Source: Mesorhizobium qingshengii (GTDB taxonomy: Bacteria; Pseudomonadota; Alphaproteobacteria; Rhizobiales; Rhizobiaceae). Taken from it: 55,969 nucleotides of DNA. The notes below the pieces were generated by a model that saw nothing but the letters and a program-made list of their open reading frames with translations, searched no databases and was not told where the DNA came from. Of the stretch, positions 49,340 to 55,969 are shown one piece after another (position 1 is the stretch's first letter; each line of letters starts with the position of its first letter). Location: NCBI RefSeq assembly GCF_027563465.1, contig NZ_JAPFQA010000025.1, forward strand, positions 1 to 55,969. The letters run 5' to 3'. The translations under genes were made by a program, and so were the position numbers.

Positions 49340-50341
49340 TCAGAATTTGAACTCGGCCAGATTTTCGGGGGTCACAATTTTCGCCGGTCCAAGGATCAAT
49401 TCGCCGCCGGCTCCAATCGTATATTCGCCGAGCCTGCCTGCCTTGAACTTCTCACCTTCCTTGCCGGTGATCTTGCACTGCGCAAGCGCCTGGGCCGTCT
49501 GATAGGTCAGATAGCCAAGATCGGTGACATTCCACCAGATATCCTGCGCGGCGCCGTCCTTGATGTATTTCGAGATCAGGGTGGCCGGTGCCAAGCCAGT
49601 CAGCTTGACTTTGCCGATCATGCCCGCCTCCTCGAGTGCACGCGCGGCCGCCGGAAGGCCTATGCCCGCAGGAACGATGATCACCTTGAGATTCGGAAAC
49701 GCCTGCACCAGCGCCAGGGCCTGCTGCTGGTTGATCTGCTCGCTTTCTTCGCCATAAGCGACCTGCACCAGTTTCATCTTGGAGAATTTCGGCTCGGCCG
49801 CCATTTTCGCCTTCATGAAGTCGATCCAGGCGTTCTGGTTGGTCGCCGTGGGCGTCGAAGACAGGATGGCGAATTCGCCTTCACCGCCGCTGAGATTGAA
49901 TGCACTTTCCAGCATCATTTCGGCGAGACTGTCGCCCTTCACTTGATTGACGAATACCGCGCGGGCATCGGCCGCCACATCGGAGTCATACGAAATCACC
50001 CGGACGCCCTGCTGGACGGCACGCTTCAGCGCAGGCGCAACCGCATTGGCGTCGTTACCGGCAATTGCGATGACCCCGACCTTCTGCGACACGAGGCTGT
50101 TGATGAATTCGATCTGCGCCTCAGCCGTTGCCTGCGATGGGGCGACCTGGGTAGCGGTGCCGCCAATTTCCTTCGCCGCCTCTTCGGCGCCTCCAAAAGC
50201 CACCTTGAAGTAGGGGTCGGTGTCGAGCTTGGGCAGGAAACCAACCGTTACAGGTTCCTTGGCGCACTCCTGGCTGAAGGCAAGGGAGGTCGGCGCAAGC
50301 AGAACCGCGGATGCGAGCAGGACTAATCTAAACGCTTTCAT
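49340..50341 (-). CDS. Sugar ABC transporter periplasmic binding protein (RhaS/LsrB type)
   Basis: This 333-residue exported protein is a type I periplasmic binding protein. It has a signal peptide (KAFRLVLLASAVLLAPTSLA, cleavage before QECA) and the segments TVGFLPKLDTDPYFKVAFGG, SLVSQKVGVIAIAGNDANAV, VISYDSDVAADARAVFVNQV, and GLAPATLISKYIKDGAAQDI followed by WWNVTDLGYLTYQTA. These resemble RhaS, the rhamnose-binding protein of rhizobia, and LsrB. The ligand is probably a deoxysugar or pentitol-like compound. It follows the permease gene by 46 bp. Confidence 0.9.
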   Translation of the reverse strand: MKAFRLVLLASAVLLAPTSLAFSQECAKEPVTVGFLPKLDTDPYFKVAFGGAEEAAKEIGGTATQVAPSQATAEAQIEFINSLVSQKVGVIAIAGNDANAVAPALKRAVQQGVRVISYDSDVAADARAVFVNQVKGDSLAEMMLESAFNLSGGEGEFAILSSTPTATNQNAWIDFMKAKMAAEPKFSKMKLVQVAYGEESEQINQQQALALVQAFPNLKVIIVPAGIGLPAAARALEEAGMIGKVKLTGLAPATLISKYIKDGAAQDIWWNVTDLGYLTYQTAQALAQCKITGKEGEKFKAGRLGEYTIGAGGELILGPAKIVTPENLAEFKF

Positions 50342-50387
50342 TTTAACTCCTCCGTCAAAATTCGGGCTTGAAAGAAGGGGCCCGACA

Positions 50388-51377
50388 TTACCCCTTGGTC
50401 TCGCGCATGGCGCGCGATCTGCTGAGCATCTCCTGTGTGGAGCGCCAGTAATTGCCTACCAGCAGCGAACCGATCAGAAGCAGGCCGATGATCATGCCCT
50501 GCGCGTCGCCGCCGATCTGGTTGAGTGCCAGCACGTTGCGGACGATGGCGATCAGGACCAACGCCAGCATGACGCCGGTCAGGCGGCCCTTGCCGCCAAA
50601 GACGCTGACGCCGCCGAGCAGCACGATTGTGATGACGTCGAGTTCCATGCCGAGCGCATTGTTGGCGCGGGCATTGGAGAGGCGGGCGGTATAGACGATG
50701 CCGGCAATGGCAGCGATGACGCCTGAAACCACGAACAGGTTCAGGACCATCCGGCGCGTGTTGATGCCGGAATAGCGCGCCACTTCGGGGCTGCCGCCAA
50801 GCGCGTAGATGCGCTTGCCGGTCGGCGTCTTCTGCAGGATGACGGCAAACACTGGCGCCAGCACCAGGAACGGCACGATGGTCCACGGTATCTCGGTGCC
50901 GGGCAGGTTGTTGATGCCGAAATCGACGACCGCAGGCGGCAGGATGTTGACCGAACCGGTGCCGAGCAGGATGTAGCCAATACCGCGATAGAGCGCCATG
51001 GTGCCGAGCGTCACCACCAGCGACTGCAGTCCCAAGCCCGAGACCAGATAGCCGTTGAAGGCGCCGAGCAGGCCACCGGCGACGAGCGTCAGCGGGATCG
51101 CCGCCAGCGTCGGCATGCCGGCCTGGACGAGCAGGCCAAAGATCACGGATGTCAGCGCCAACACCGAGGCGATCGACAGGTCGATTTCGCGGGTGATGAT
51201 GAGCAGCGTCATCGGCAGGATCAGCAACGCCTTTTCCGAGGCGCTCGCGGCCAGTTGCGAAAGATTGAAGCCGGAAACAAAGTTCGGCACGAACCTCGCC
51301 GCGTAGAGGAATATGGCCAGGCAAGAGATCGCCAGCAGCAGATCCCAGAAGTCGATCGAACGGAGGAACTTTCTCAT
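50388..51377 (-). CDS. Sugar ABC transporter permease (RbsC/RhaP-Q type)
   Basis: This 329-residue permease belongs to the ribose-type (RbsC/AraH) family, with about ten hydrophobic segments and the conserved loop PTGKRIYALGGSPEVARYSG and the region ELDVITIVLLGGVSVFGGKG. The ATG at 51377 overlaps the stop of the upstream ATPase-permease gene (ATGA). The same frame is open back to 53756 under that gene, but that part is arginine-rich and is not coding. It pairs with the permease half of the fused protein to form the channel. Confidence 0.92.
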   Translation of the reverse strand: MRKFLRSIDFWDLLLAISCLAIFLYAARFVPNFVSGFNLSQLAASASEKALLILPMTLLIITREIDLSIASVLALTSVIFGLLVQAGMPTLAAIPLTLVAGGLLGAFNGYLVSGLGLQSLVVTLGTMALYRGIGYILLGTGSVNILPPAVVDFGINNLPGTEIPWTIVPFLVLAPVFAVILQKTPTGKRIYALGGSPEVARYSGINTRRMVLNLFVVSGVIAAIAGIVYTARLSNARANNALGMELDVITIVLLGGVSVFGGKGRLTGVMLALVLIAIVRNVLALNQIGGDAQGMIIGLLLIGSLLVGNYWRSTQEMLSRSRAMRETKG

Positions 51378-53941
51378 CTCGCCCTCGCCTGTCTTGCCTG
51401 CTCCGCGCGCCGCACGATGAAGGTGTCGATGCCGATGGCGACCAGGATTACCAGGCCGTAGACGCCCTGCAGCCACAGCGGGTCGACGCGCACCAGCGTC
51501 AGCCCGTTCTTGATGACCAGCAGGGTGAGCGCGCCAAGGATGATGCCGAGCAGGGTGCCCGAACCGCCGCGGATGGCGACGCCGCCGACCACCGCCGAAG
51601 CGATCACGGTGAGTTCGAAGCCGAGCGCGACACGCGCATCGATGGTGGCGTAGCGGGATGCCCAGAGCCCGCCGCAGAGGCCGCCGAGCAGGCCGGCCAT
51701 GCCGAAGGCCAGAAGGATGCGGCGGTCGACGGGGATGCCGATGAGACGTGCTCCGTCCGGGTTGGAGCCGGTGGCAAACAGTTCGCGCCCAGTGGCCGTG
51801 CGATAGAGCAGCACGTAGCCTGCGCACAGGATGACAATGGCGATGACGACGATCAGCGGCACGCCGGCGATCTTCAGGCCGGTCATGTCGAGCCAGGCTT
51901 GTGTGACCTCGTCGGCGCTGATCTGGTCGCCCGCTGCCCAGATCGAGTTGAAGCCGCGAAAGATGGACATCGAGGCCAGGGTGACGACGATGGCGGGGAT
52001 CCTTCCCCTGGTGACGACAAGGCCGTTGATCAGGCCAGCGACACCGCCGACCGCGCATGCGGTCGCCAGGCCGATGCCGATGTCGAGTCCCGGATAGGCC
52101 TGGACCATGCTGGCCGCCATGTAGGCCGAAAGACCGATCACCGCGGCGATCGAAAGGTCGATATTGCGGGTGATCAGCACCAGCATCTGTGCGAGTGCCG
52201 CAACAACCAGCAAGGCAGCATCCATCGACACGGCGGTCAGGTTTGCGACGCTCACCATGCGCGGGTTGATGATGGTGACCGGAATGGCGACCGCCAGGAT
52301 CGCGGCGAGCAGCCCGAACTCTCGCCGCTTCAGGAAATCGAGCGGTCCTTTTTTCTTCTCGTTGAAGACGGCGCGTTCCGCCTGCGTCGCCGGATCGACG
52401 CGCTCGTCGGTCTTCGTCGCCGCTTCCAGCACCTTTTCCTGGGTGGCTTCGCCCCTGGCGAATTCGGCCATCTGATGACCTTCGCGCAGAACGACGACGC
52501 GATCGCACATGCCGATGAGTTCGGGCATTTCGGAAGAGATCAGGATGATCGCCATGCCCTGCGCCGCAAGGTTTGCGATCATCGCGTGCACTTCCGCCTT
52601 GGTGCCGACATCGATGCCTTGCGTCGGCTCGTCGAGGATGAGGACGCGCGGTTCGGTGCGCAGCCATTTGGCCAGCACTACCTTCTGCTGATTGCCGCCG
52701 GACAGTTCCTTGACCGGCTGTCGGTAGCCGGAAAAGCGCAGCTTCATGCGCTTCAGCCAGTCCGCAACCAGGTCGATCGCGCGATCCGTGCGGTAGAGGC
52801 CTGCCGGGGCGGCTTTGTCGAGTATTGGCAGCACGGCATTGTCGAGGATGGAGAAATCCATCACCAGGCTCTGGCCCATGCGGTCTTCCGAGACATAGGC
52901 GATGCGCGCATCCATGGCGTCGCGCGCCGTAGCGAAGCGCACAGCTTCGCCGTCGATCAGGATTTCGCCGGCGTCCGGCTGGTCGATGCCGAACAGCACA
53001 CGCGCGATCTCGGTCCGCCCACTGCCGACGAGGCCGCCAAACCCGAGCACCTCTCCAGCGTGGAGCTTGAGATCGATGCCGGAAAAGCCGCCGGCGCGTG
53101 ACAGCCCCCTCGCCTCCAGCACAAGCGCGCCGGTGGCGTGGCGCCGTTCGGGATAGAGGTCGGTCAGTTCGCGGCCGACCATCATGCCGATGGCGGCGGC
53201 ACGGCCAAGCTCTGCCTTCGGCTTGACGCCGACAAGGCGCCCGTCGCGTAGCACCGCGATGCGGTCGGCGATGCGGAAGATCTCGTCCATGCGGTGGCCG
53301 ACGAACATCATCGCCACGCCATGCAGCCGCAGATCGGCAACGACGGTGAAGAGCCGCTCGACCTCGCGCTGCGACAGGGCCGCCGTGGGCTCGTCCATGA
53401 TCAGCACACGCGCGTCGAGCGAGAGCGCGCGGGCGATCTCGACCAATTGCTGTTCGGAGGTGCGCAACGTTCCCAGCCGCGTTTCGGCCGGCACGCCGAG
53501 GCCGACCGTCGCCAGCACCCTGCGCGCGCCAGCCAGGATGGCTGCGTTGTCGATGCCGCCGAAGCGGTCGCGCGGCATGTGACCGAGATAGATGTTTTCT
53601 GCAACTGAAAGGTCCGGGAACAGGCCGGGATGCTGGTGCATGACCGCAATGCCGGCGCCCTGGGCGTCGTGCGGCGAGTGGAAGACCACTTGCTTGCCGT
53701 CGACCTCGACATGGCCGCTGGTGGGAGAATACACCCCGGCCAGCAACTTCACGCAAGTGCTCTTGCCGGCGCCGTTTTCGCCAAGCAGCGCCAGCACCTC
53801 TCCGGAGCGCAATTCGAAGGACGCGTCCTTAAGGGCGATGGTGCCACCGAAGGCCTTTGTCGCTTGAACCAGGGCAACGGGGACAGCCACGTTCCTCGTC
53901 ACCGCAGCATCGGCTTCGCCATGTGCGCCTGAGTGCAGCAC
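51374..53941 (-). CDS. Fused sugar ABC ATPase-permease
   Basis: This 855-residue protein joins a duplicated RbsA-type ATPase and an RbsC-type permease. The first ATPase half has Walker A (LLGENGAGKSTCVKLLAG near residue 54) and Walker B (LIMDEPTAALS); its signature is degenerate (LRTSEQQLVEIARAL). The second half has a relaxed Walker A (GLVGSGRTEIARVLFG), a signature (LSGGNQQKVVLAKWL) and Walker B (LILDEPTQGID). A charged linker at about residues 505-530 leads to membrane helices (FGLLAAILAVAIPVTIINP onwards) with the loop GSNPDGARLIGIPVDRRILL. ATPase and permease are normally separate proteins. The GTG at 53941 follows GGGGAGGAGAG. The gene is first in the operon and divergent from the ROK regulator. 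Confidence 0.92.
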   Translation of the reverse strand: MLHSGAHGEADAAVTRNVAVPVALVQATKAFGGTIALKDASFELRSGEVLALLGENGAGKSTCVKLLAGVYSPTSGHVEVDGKQVVFHSPHDAQGAGIAVMHQHPGLFPDLSVAENIYLGHMPRDRFGGIDNAAILAGARRVLATVGLGVPAETRLGTLRTSEQQLVEIARALSLDARVLIMDEPTAALSQREVERLFTVVADLRLHGVAMMFVGHRMDEIFRIADRIAVLRDGRLVGVKPKAELGRAAAIGMMVGRELTDLYPERRHATGALVLEARGLSRAGGFSGIDLKLHAGEVLGFGGLVGSGRTEIARVLFGIDQPDAGEILIDGEAVRFATARDAMDARIAYVSEDRMGQSLVMDFSILDNAVLPILDKAAPAGLYRTDRAIDLVADWLKRMKLRFSGYRQPVKELSGGNQQKVVLAKWLRTEPRVLILDEPTQGIDVGTKAEVHAMIANLAAQGMAIILISSEMPELIGMCDRVVVLREGHQMAEFARGEATQEKVLEAATKTDERVDPATQAERAVFNEKKKGPLDFLKRREFGLLAAILAVAIPVTIINPRMVSVANLTAVSMDAALLVVAALAQMLVLITRNIDLSIAAVIGLSAYMAASMVQAYPGLDIGIGLATACAVGGVAGLINGLVVTRGRIPAIVVTLASMSIFRGFNSIWAAGDQISADEVTQAWLDMTGLKIAGVPLIVVIAIVILCAGYVLLYRTATGRELFATGSNPDGARLIGIPVDRRILLAFGMAGLLGGLCGGLWASRYATIDARVALGFELTVIASAVVGGVAIRGGSGTLLGIILGALTLLVIKNGLTLVRVDPLWLQGVYGLVILVAIGIDTFIVRRAEQARQARAR

Positions 53942-53982
53942 CTCTCCTCCCCAGTCATGGTTCAGTCATTGTTATTTTTTCA

Positions 53983-53998
53983 ATTTGCTATATTAAAT
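53983..53998. promoter_or_regulatory. AT-rich palindrome in the transporter/ROK promoter region
   Basis: ATTTGCTATATTAAAT carries the palindrome ATTT-N2-TATA-N2-AAAT in a short AT-rich island between the divergent transporter operon and the ROK regulator gene. ROK repressors often bind AT-rich inverted repeats of this type, so it is a candidate operator. It also looks like a -10 region. Confidence 0.4.
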
Positions 53999-54136
53999 GG
54001 GCCGAAGCCGCAACAGGAAAATTGACTTCCATTGCCCCGGCGGGCACTGTCGTGTCGCGCACAAGCGCGGTCGGAACGCCTCGACCGCAGCAGCTTCACA
54101 GCTGTGGACGGCCAAGCTGGCTCGATGAAAAAATGA

Positions 54137-55402
54137 ATGGAGGCGCCGGTTTTGTCTGGAAAAGGCAGCAATTCTGTCAAGGTTCGGCATTACAATGAGC
54201 GTTTCGTGCTCGATGCCATCCGACGACTGAAGGAGGCTTCCAAGTCTGATTTGGCGCGCGCCGCAAATCTGACACCGGCGGCTGTCGCAACCATTGTCGA
54301 TGGGCTGGAGTCCTCTGGTTTCGTAAAGCAAGTGGGAAAAAGGTTCGGGCAACGCGGATCCCCTTCCACACTTTACAGGCTCACGCCGGAGCGCATCTAC
54401 AGCGTCGGCATCAAGATCGGACGGCGTGCGCTGGAAGCCGTGCTGGTAGACTTCGCCGGCGAGGTCCGGGCCCGAGAGTCGCACGAATACCGGTTTCCGG
54501 ACCCCGATCTGGTGCTCAGGGCCGGAAATATGTCGCTTGCCAATTTCGGCAAGGTGGTCGCCGGACTTGGCGATGCCAGCATCGTCGGCGTCGGCATTGC
54601 CTCGCCCTATTTCCTCGGTGGCTGGAGCGACGAGCTCGGCTTTCCCGATGATCTTGGCAGCCGCTGGGACGCAATCGACCTGACGACATTCTTCACCACC
54701 CGGTCGAAGACCCCGGTCTTCGTGGAGAACGACGCGTCATCGGCGGCGTTGGCCGAACTCATACAGGGGGCGGGTGCGCGGTTCCGCGACTTCATGCACA
54801 TCTCGATCGACACTTTCGTCGGCGGCGGGCTGGTGCAAGGCGGCAAGGTCCATACCGGTCCGCATGGCAACAGCGCCGCGCTCGGCCCGCTGCCCGTCTC
54901 GCCTTCAAGCCTCGATTCGGTGGCAACCAAGCCGGCACGTTACCAGAGCCTGCTGCACCGCGCCTCGATCTACGTGCTGGTCAATCATCTCAAGTCTCGC
55001 GGCGTCGAGATAAATCGTGTCCGGGAACTGGATCCGCTGCCGCCAGGGGCGCGCGAACCACTGTTTGAATGGATCGACGATTGCGCCAACGCGCTGGTCG
55101 AGGCGATCATCGCCATCACCTCTGTCATCGACGTCGAGGCGATCGTTCTCGACAGCATCCTGCCGCGCCCCATCCATCTCGAGCTGTTGGCGAGGGTGCA
55201 GACCCAGTTCAACCGGACCAGCGCTATGGGCATCGTAGCGCCGGAAATCGTGTCGGGACAATTCGGCCCCGAGGCGTCGCCGATCGGCGCGGCCATGTTG
55301 CCATTTTCGGCACTGCTAGCTCCCGACAGCGGCGTGCTGATGATTGGCAAAGACAGAACAATGCTGCTTGGTAGTCTTTCTAGGCTTGCCGACCAAAGCT
55401 AG
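54137..55402 (+). CDS. ROK-family transcriptional regulator
   Basis: This 421-residue protein has an N-terminal winged helix (ERFVLDAIRRLKEASKSDLA, RAANLTPAAVATIVDGLESS) and a C-terminal ROK sugar-kinase-like domain (VFVENDASSAALAELIQGAG, ISIDTFVGGGLVQGGKVHTG, and PHGNSAALGPLPV). The ROK zinc motif (H and CxCGxxxC) that normally follows GNxGExGH is absent: the segment reads HGNSAALGPLPVSPSSLDSV without cysteines. It is divergent from the sugar transporter operon and probably represses it until the sugar or its phosphate binds. Confidence 0.9.
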   Translation: MEAPVLSGKGSNSVKVRHYNERFVLDAIRRLKEASKSDLARAANLTPAAVATIVDGLESSGFVKQVGKRFGQRGSPSTLYRLTPERIYSVGIKIGRRALEAVLVDFAGEVRARESHEYRFPDPDLVLRAGNMSLANFGKVVAGLGDASIVGVGIASPYFLGGWSDELGFPDDLGSRWDAIDLTTFFTTRSKTPVFVENDASSAALAELIQGAGARFRDFMHISIDTFVGGGLVQGGKVHTGPHGNSAALGPLPVSPSSLDSVATKPARYQSLLHRASIYVLVNHLKSRGVEINRVRELDPLPPGAREPLFEWIDDCANALVEAIIAITSVIDVEAIVLDSILPRPIHLELLARVQTQFNRTSAMGIVAPEIVSGQFGPEASPIGAAMLPFSALLAPDSGVLMIGKDRTMLLGSLSRLADQS

Positions 55403-55578
55403 CTAAGCGGAGGCTCAGTCGCAGATAGACGGGGCCGCGGCCTGCGCAATCAGGCTTAGCAGGTATCGCAACGGGTCAGTGAGACCTCCGTCGGCACTCC
55501 GCCGAGGGCCATAGTCAGTGCTGCTCGTCCTCAGCCTGTTCTCCCCGCCTCGACGAAGTAACATGCTTCGCGGACATC
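55403..55578. other. Intergenic sequence, nothing recognised
   Basis: No gene, repeat or regulatory site stands out between the ROK gene and the AMP-binding fragment. Confidence 0.4.
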
Positions 55579-55818
55579 TTAGATCATACCAACCGTGTTA
55601 ACTGGCCACTGGGCCAATAAGCACGCAGTCCAACATAACTGTGTGCCTGGCGTATCGCCGATGGAGATCCGGCGCCATAAGAGGGTTGATCGGTTTCGAC
55701 CGACCACAATCTCTCGGATTTTCGTCTTGACTAGCTTCCCATTACCGAACTTTGGCCATTCGTTCCAGAACACATACCCCATCGGCAGTTTGTAGCGTTC
55801 AATCTTGTCTGCAGCCAA
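55579..55818 (-). pseudogene. AMP-binding (acyl-CoA synthetase) C-terminal fragment
   Basis: The minus-strand frame reads LAADKIERYKLPMGYVFWNE followed by WPKFGNGKLVKTKIREIV, the terminal domain of an acyl-CoA synthetase/AMP-ligase with the catalytic lysine in GNGKLVK. No upstream part of the enzyme is present to the right in any frame that I could see, and the last residues after REIV are unrelated. It is a fragment left by deletion or transfer. The last 150 bp of the window have no recognisable gene. Confidence 0.6.
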
Positions 55819-55969
55819 GTATCAACGTGGGAGCGCGACGTGCGAGGTGAACGTGAAGCATTTGCCTGGTTCTCTGGAATATTCCGCGACTTCGACAAAG
55901 ACCGAAGACCGTCGCATCTAGGACGCAGTCTGGATACGCTTTCCCGGCCCCATTCGGCTGTTTCTGGAG

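Noticed and set aside
50388..53756. A 1122-codon open frame on the minus strand
   Set aside because: Only its last 329 codons, from the ATG at 51377, are a real permease. The upstream part lies in another frame under the fused ATPase-permease gene and is arginine-rich, as expected of a high-GC shadow frame.
1..55969. CRISPR arrays, tRNA and rRNA genes, plasmid replication or conjugation genes
   Set aside because: I saw no regularly spaced direct repeats of CRISPR size, no tRNA cloverleaf or rRNA sequence, and no rep, par or tra genes. Only short IS-type repeats are present.

Overview
The window reads as high-GC alphaproteobacterial DNA of the Hyphomicrobiales, most like Mesorhizobium or a relative. 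Pointers to this are a homospermidine synthase, alphaproteobacterial EcfG-type stress promoters, an HWE-family histidine kinase, rhizobial small families (DUF6455, DUF6522, DUF6448, DUF2249) and a RhaS-like sugar transporter. This assignment is an inference from gene content. It looks like accessory DNA: functional operons alternate with many decayed genes and insertion-sequence scars. I saw no rRNA, tRNA, CRISPR array or replication origin.

Layout. 0-2.2 kb: an MHYT-PAS-GGDEF-EAL c-di-GMP protein cut by the window edge. 3.2-6.8 kb: an amino-acid-type ABC transporter (binding protein and permease, no ATPase) with a cysteine-desulfurase-like PLP enzyme, facing a GntR/FCD regulator across a clear palindromic operator. 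7.0-9.3 kb: an HWE histidine kinase and a single-domain response regulator. 9.9-11.6 kb: a PRC-barrel envelope protein and a GlsB-type membrane protein, divergent, each behind a candidate EcfG promoter. 11.8-15.3 kb: a three-subunit molybdenum hydroxylase of the xanthine dehydrogenase type.

15.4-31.2 kb is the most interesting block. It appears to be a nitrosative-stress / denitrification-associated accessory region: DUF2249, a di-iron Fe-S repair protein (RIC/YtfE), DUF6455, a cytochrome P450, a translationally coupled operon (DUF5602, truncated cupredoxin, DUF6522, sdhB, sdhC, sdhD, CBS protein) with no sdhA, a PtsN-like IIA protein, a group III truncated hemoglobin, an NsrR-like Rrf2 regulator, a DevBCA-type exporter, a hemerythrin, DUF6448 and a Crp/Fnr regulator. 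Three TTG-N8-CAA boxes and two NsrR-like palindromes lie in front of genes here. No nitrite, NO or N2O reductase is present in the window.

32.2-41.7 kb: a membrane desaturase/hydroxylase with its own ferredoxin and ferredoxin reductase, a zinc alcohol dehydrogenase, a TetR regulator, a quinone-oxidoreductase-like enzyme and a PotABCD-type transporter. Three copies of CAACCA-N6-TGGTTG mark the promoters of the hydroxylase operon, the dehydrogenase and the tetR gene, so these form one predicted TetR regulon. 42.1-49.3 kb: an MFS transporter, a dead IS5-type transposase fused to cold-shock-gene debris, homospermidine synthase, and a stretch of gene fragments, including 5'-deleted remnants of a divergent aceE-like / lrp-like pair joined head to head. 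49.3-55.4 kb: a RhaS-like sugar ABC transporter with a fused ATPase-permease, and a divergent ROK regulator. The window ends in a fragment of an AMP-binding enzyme.
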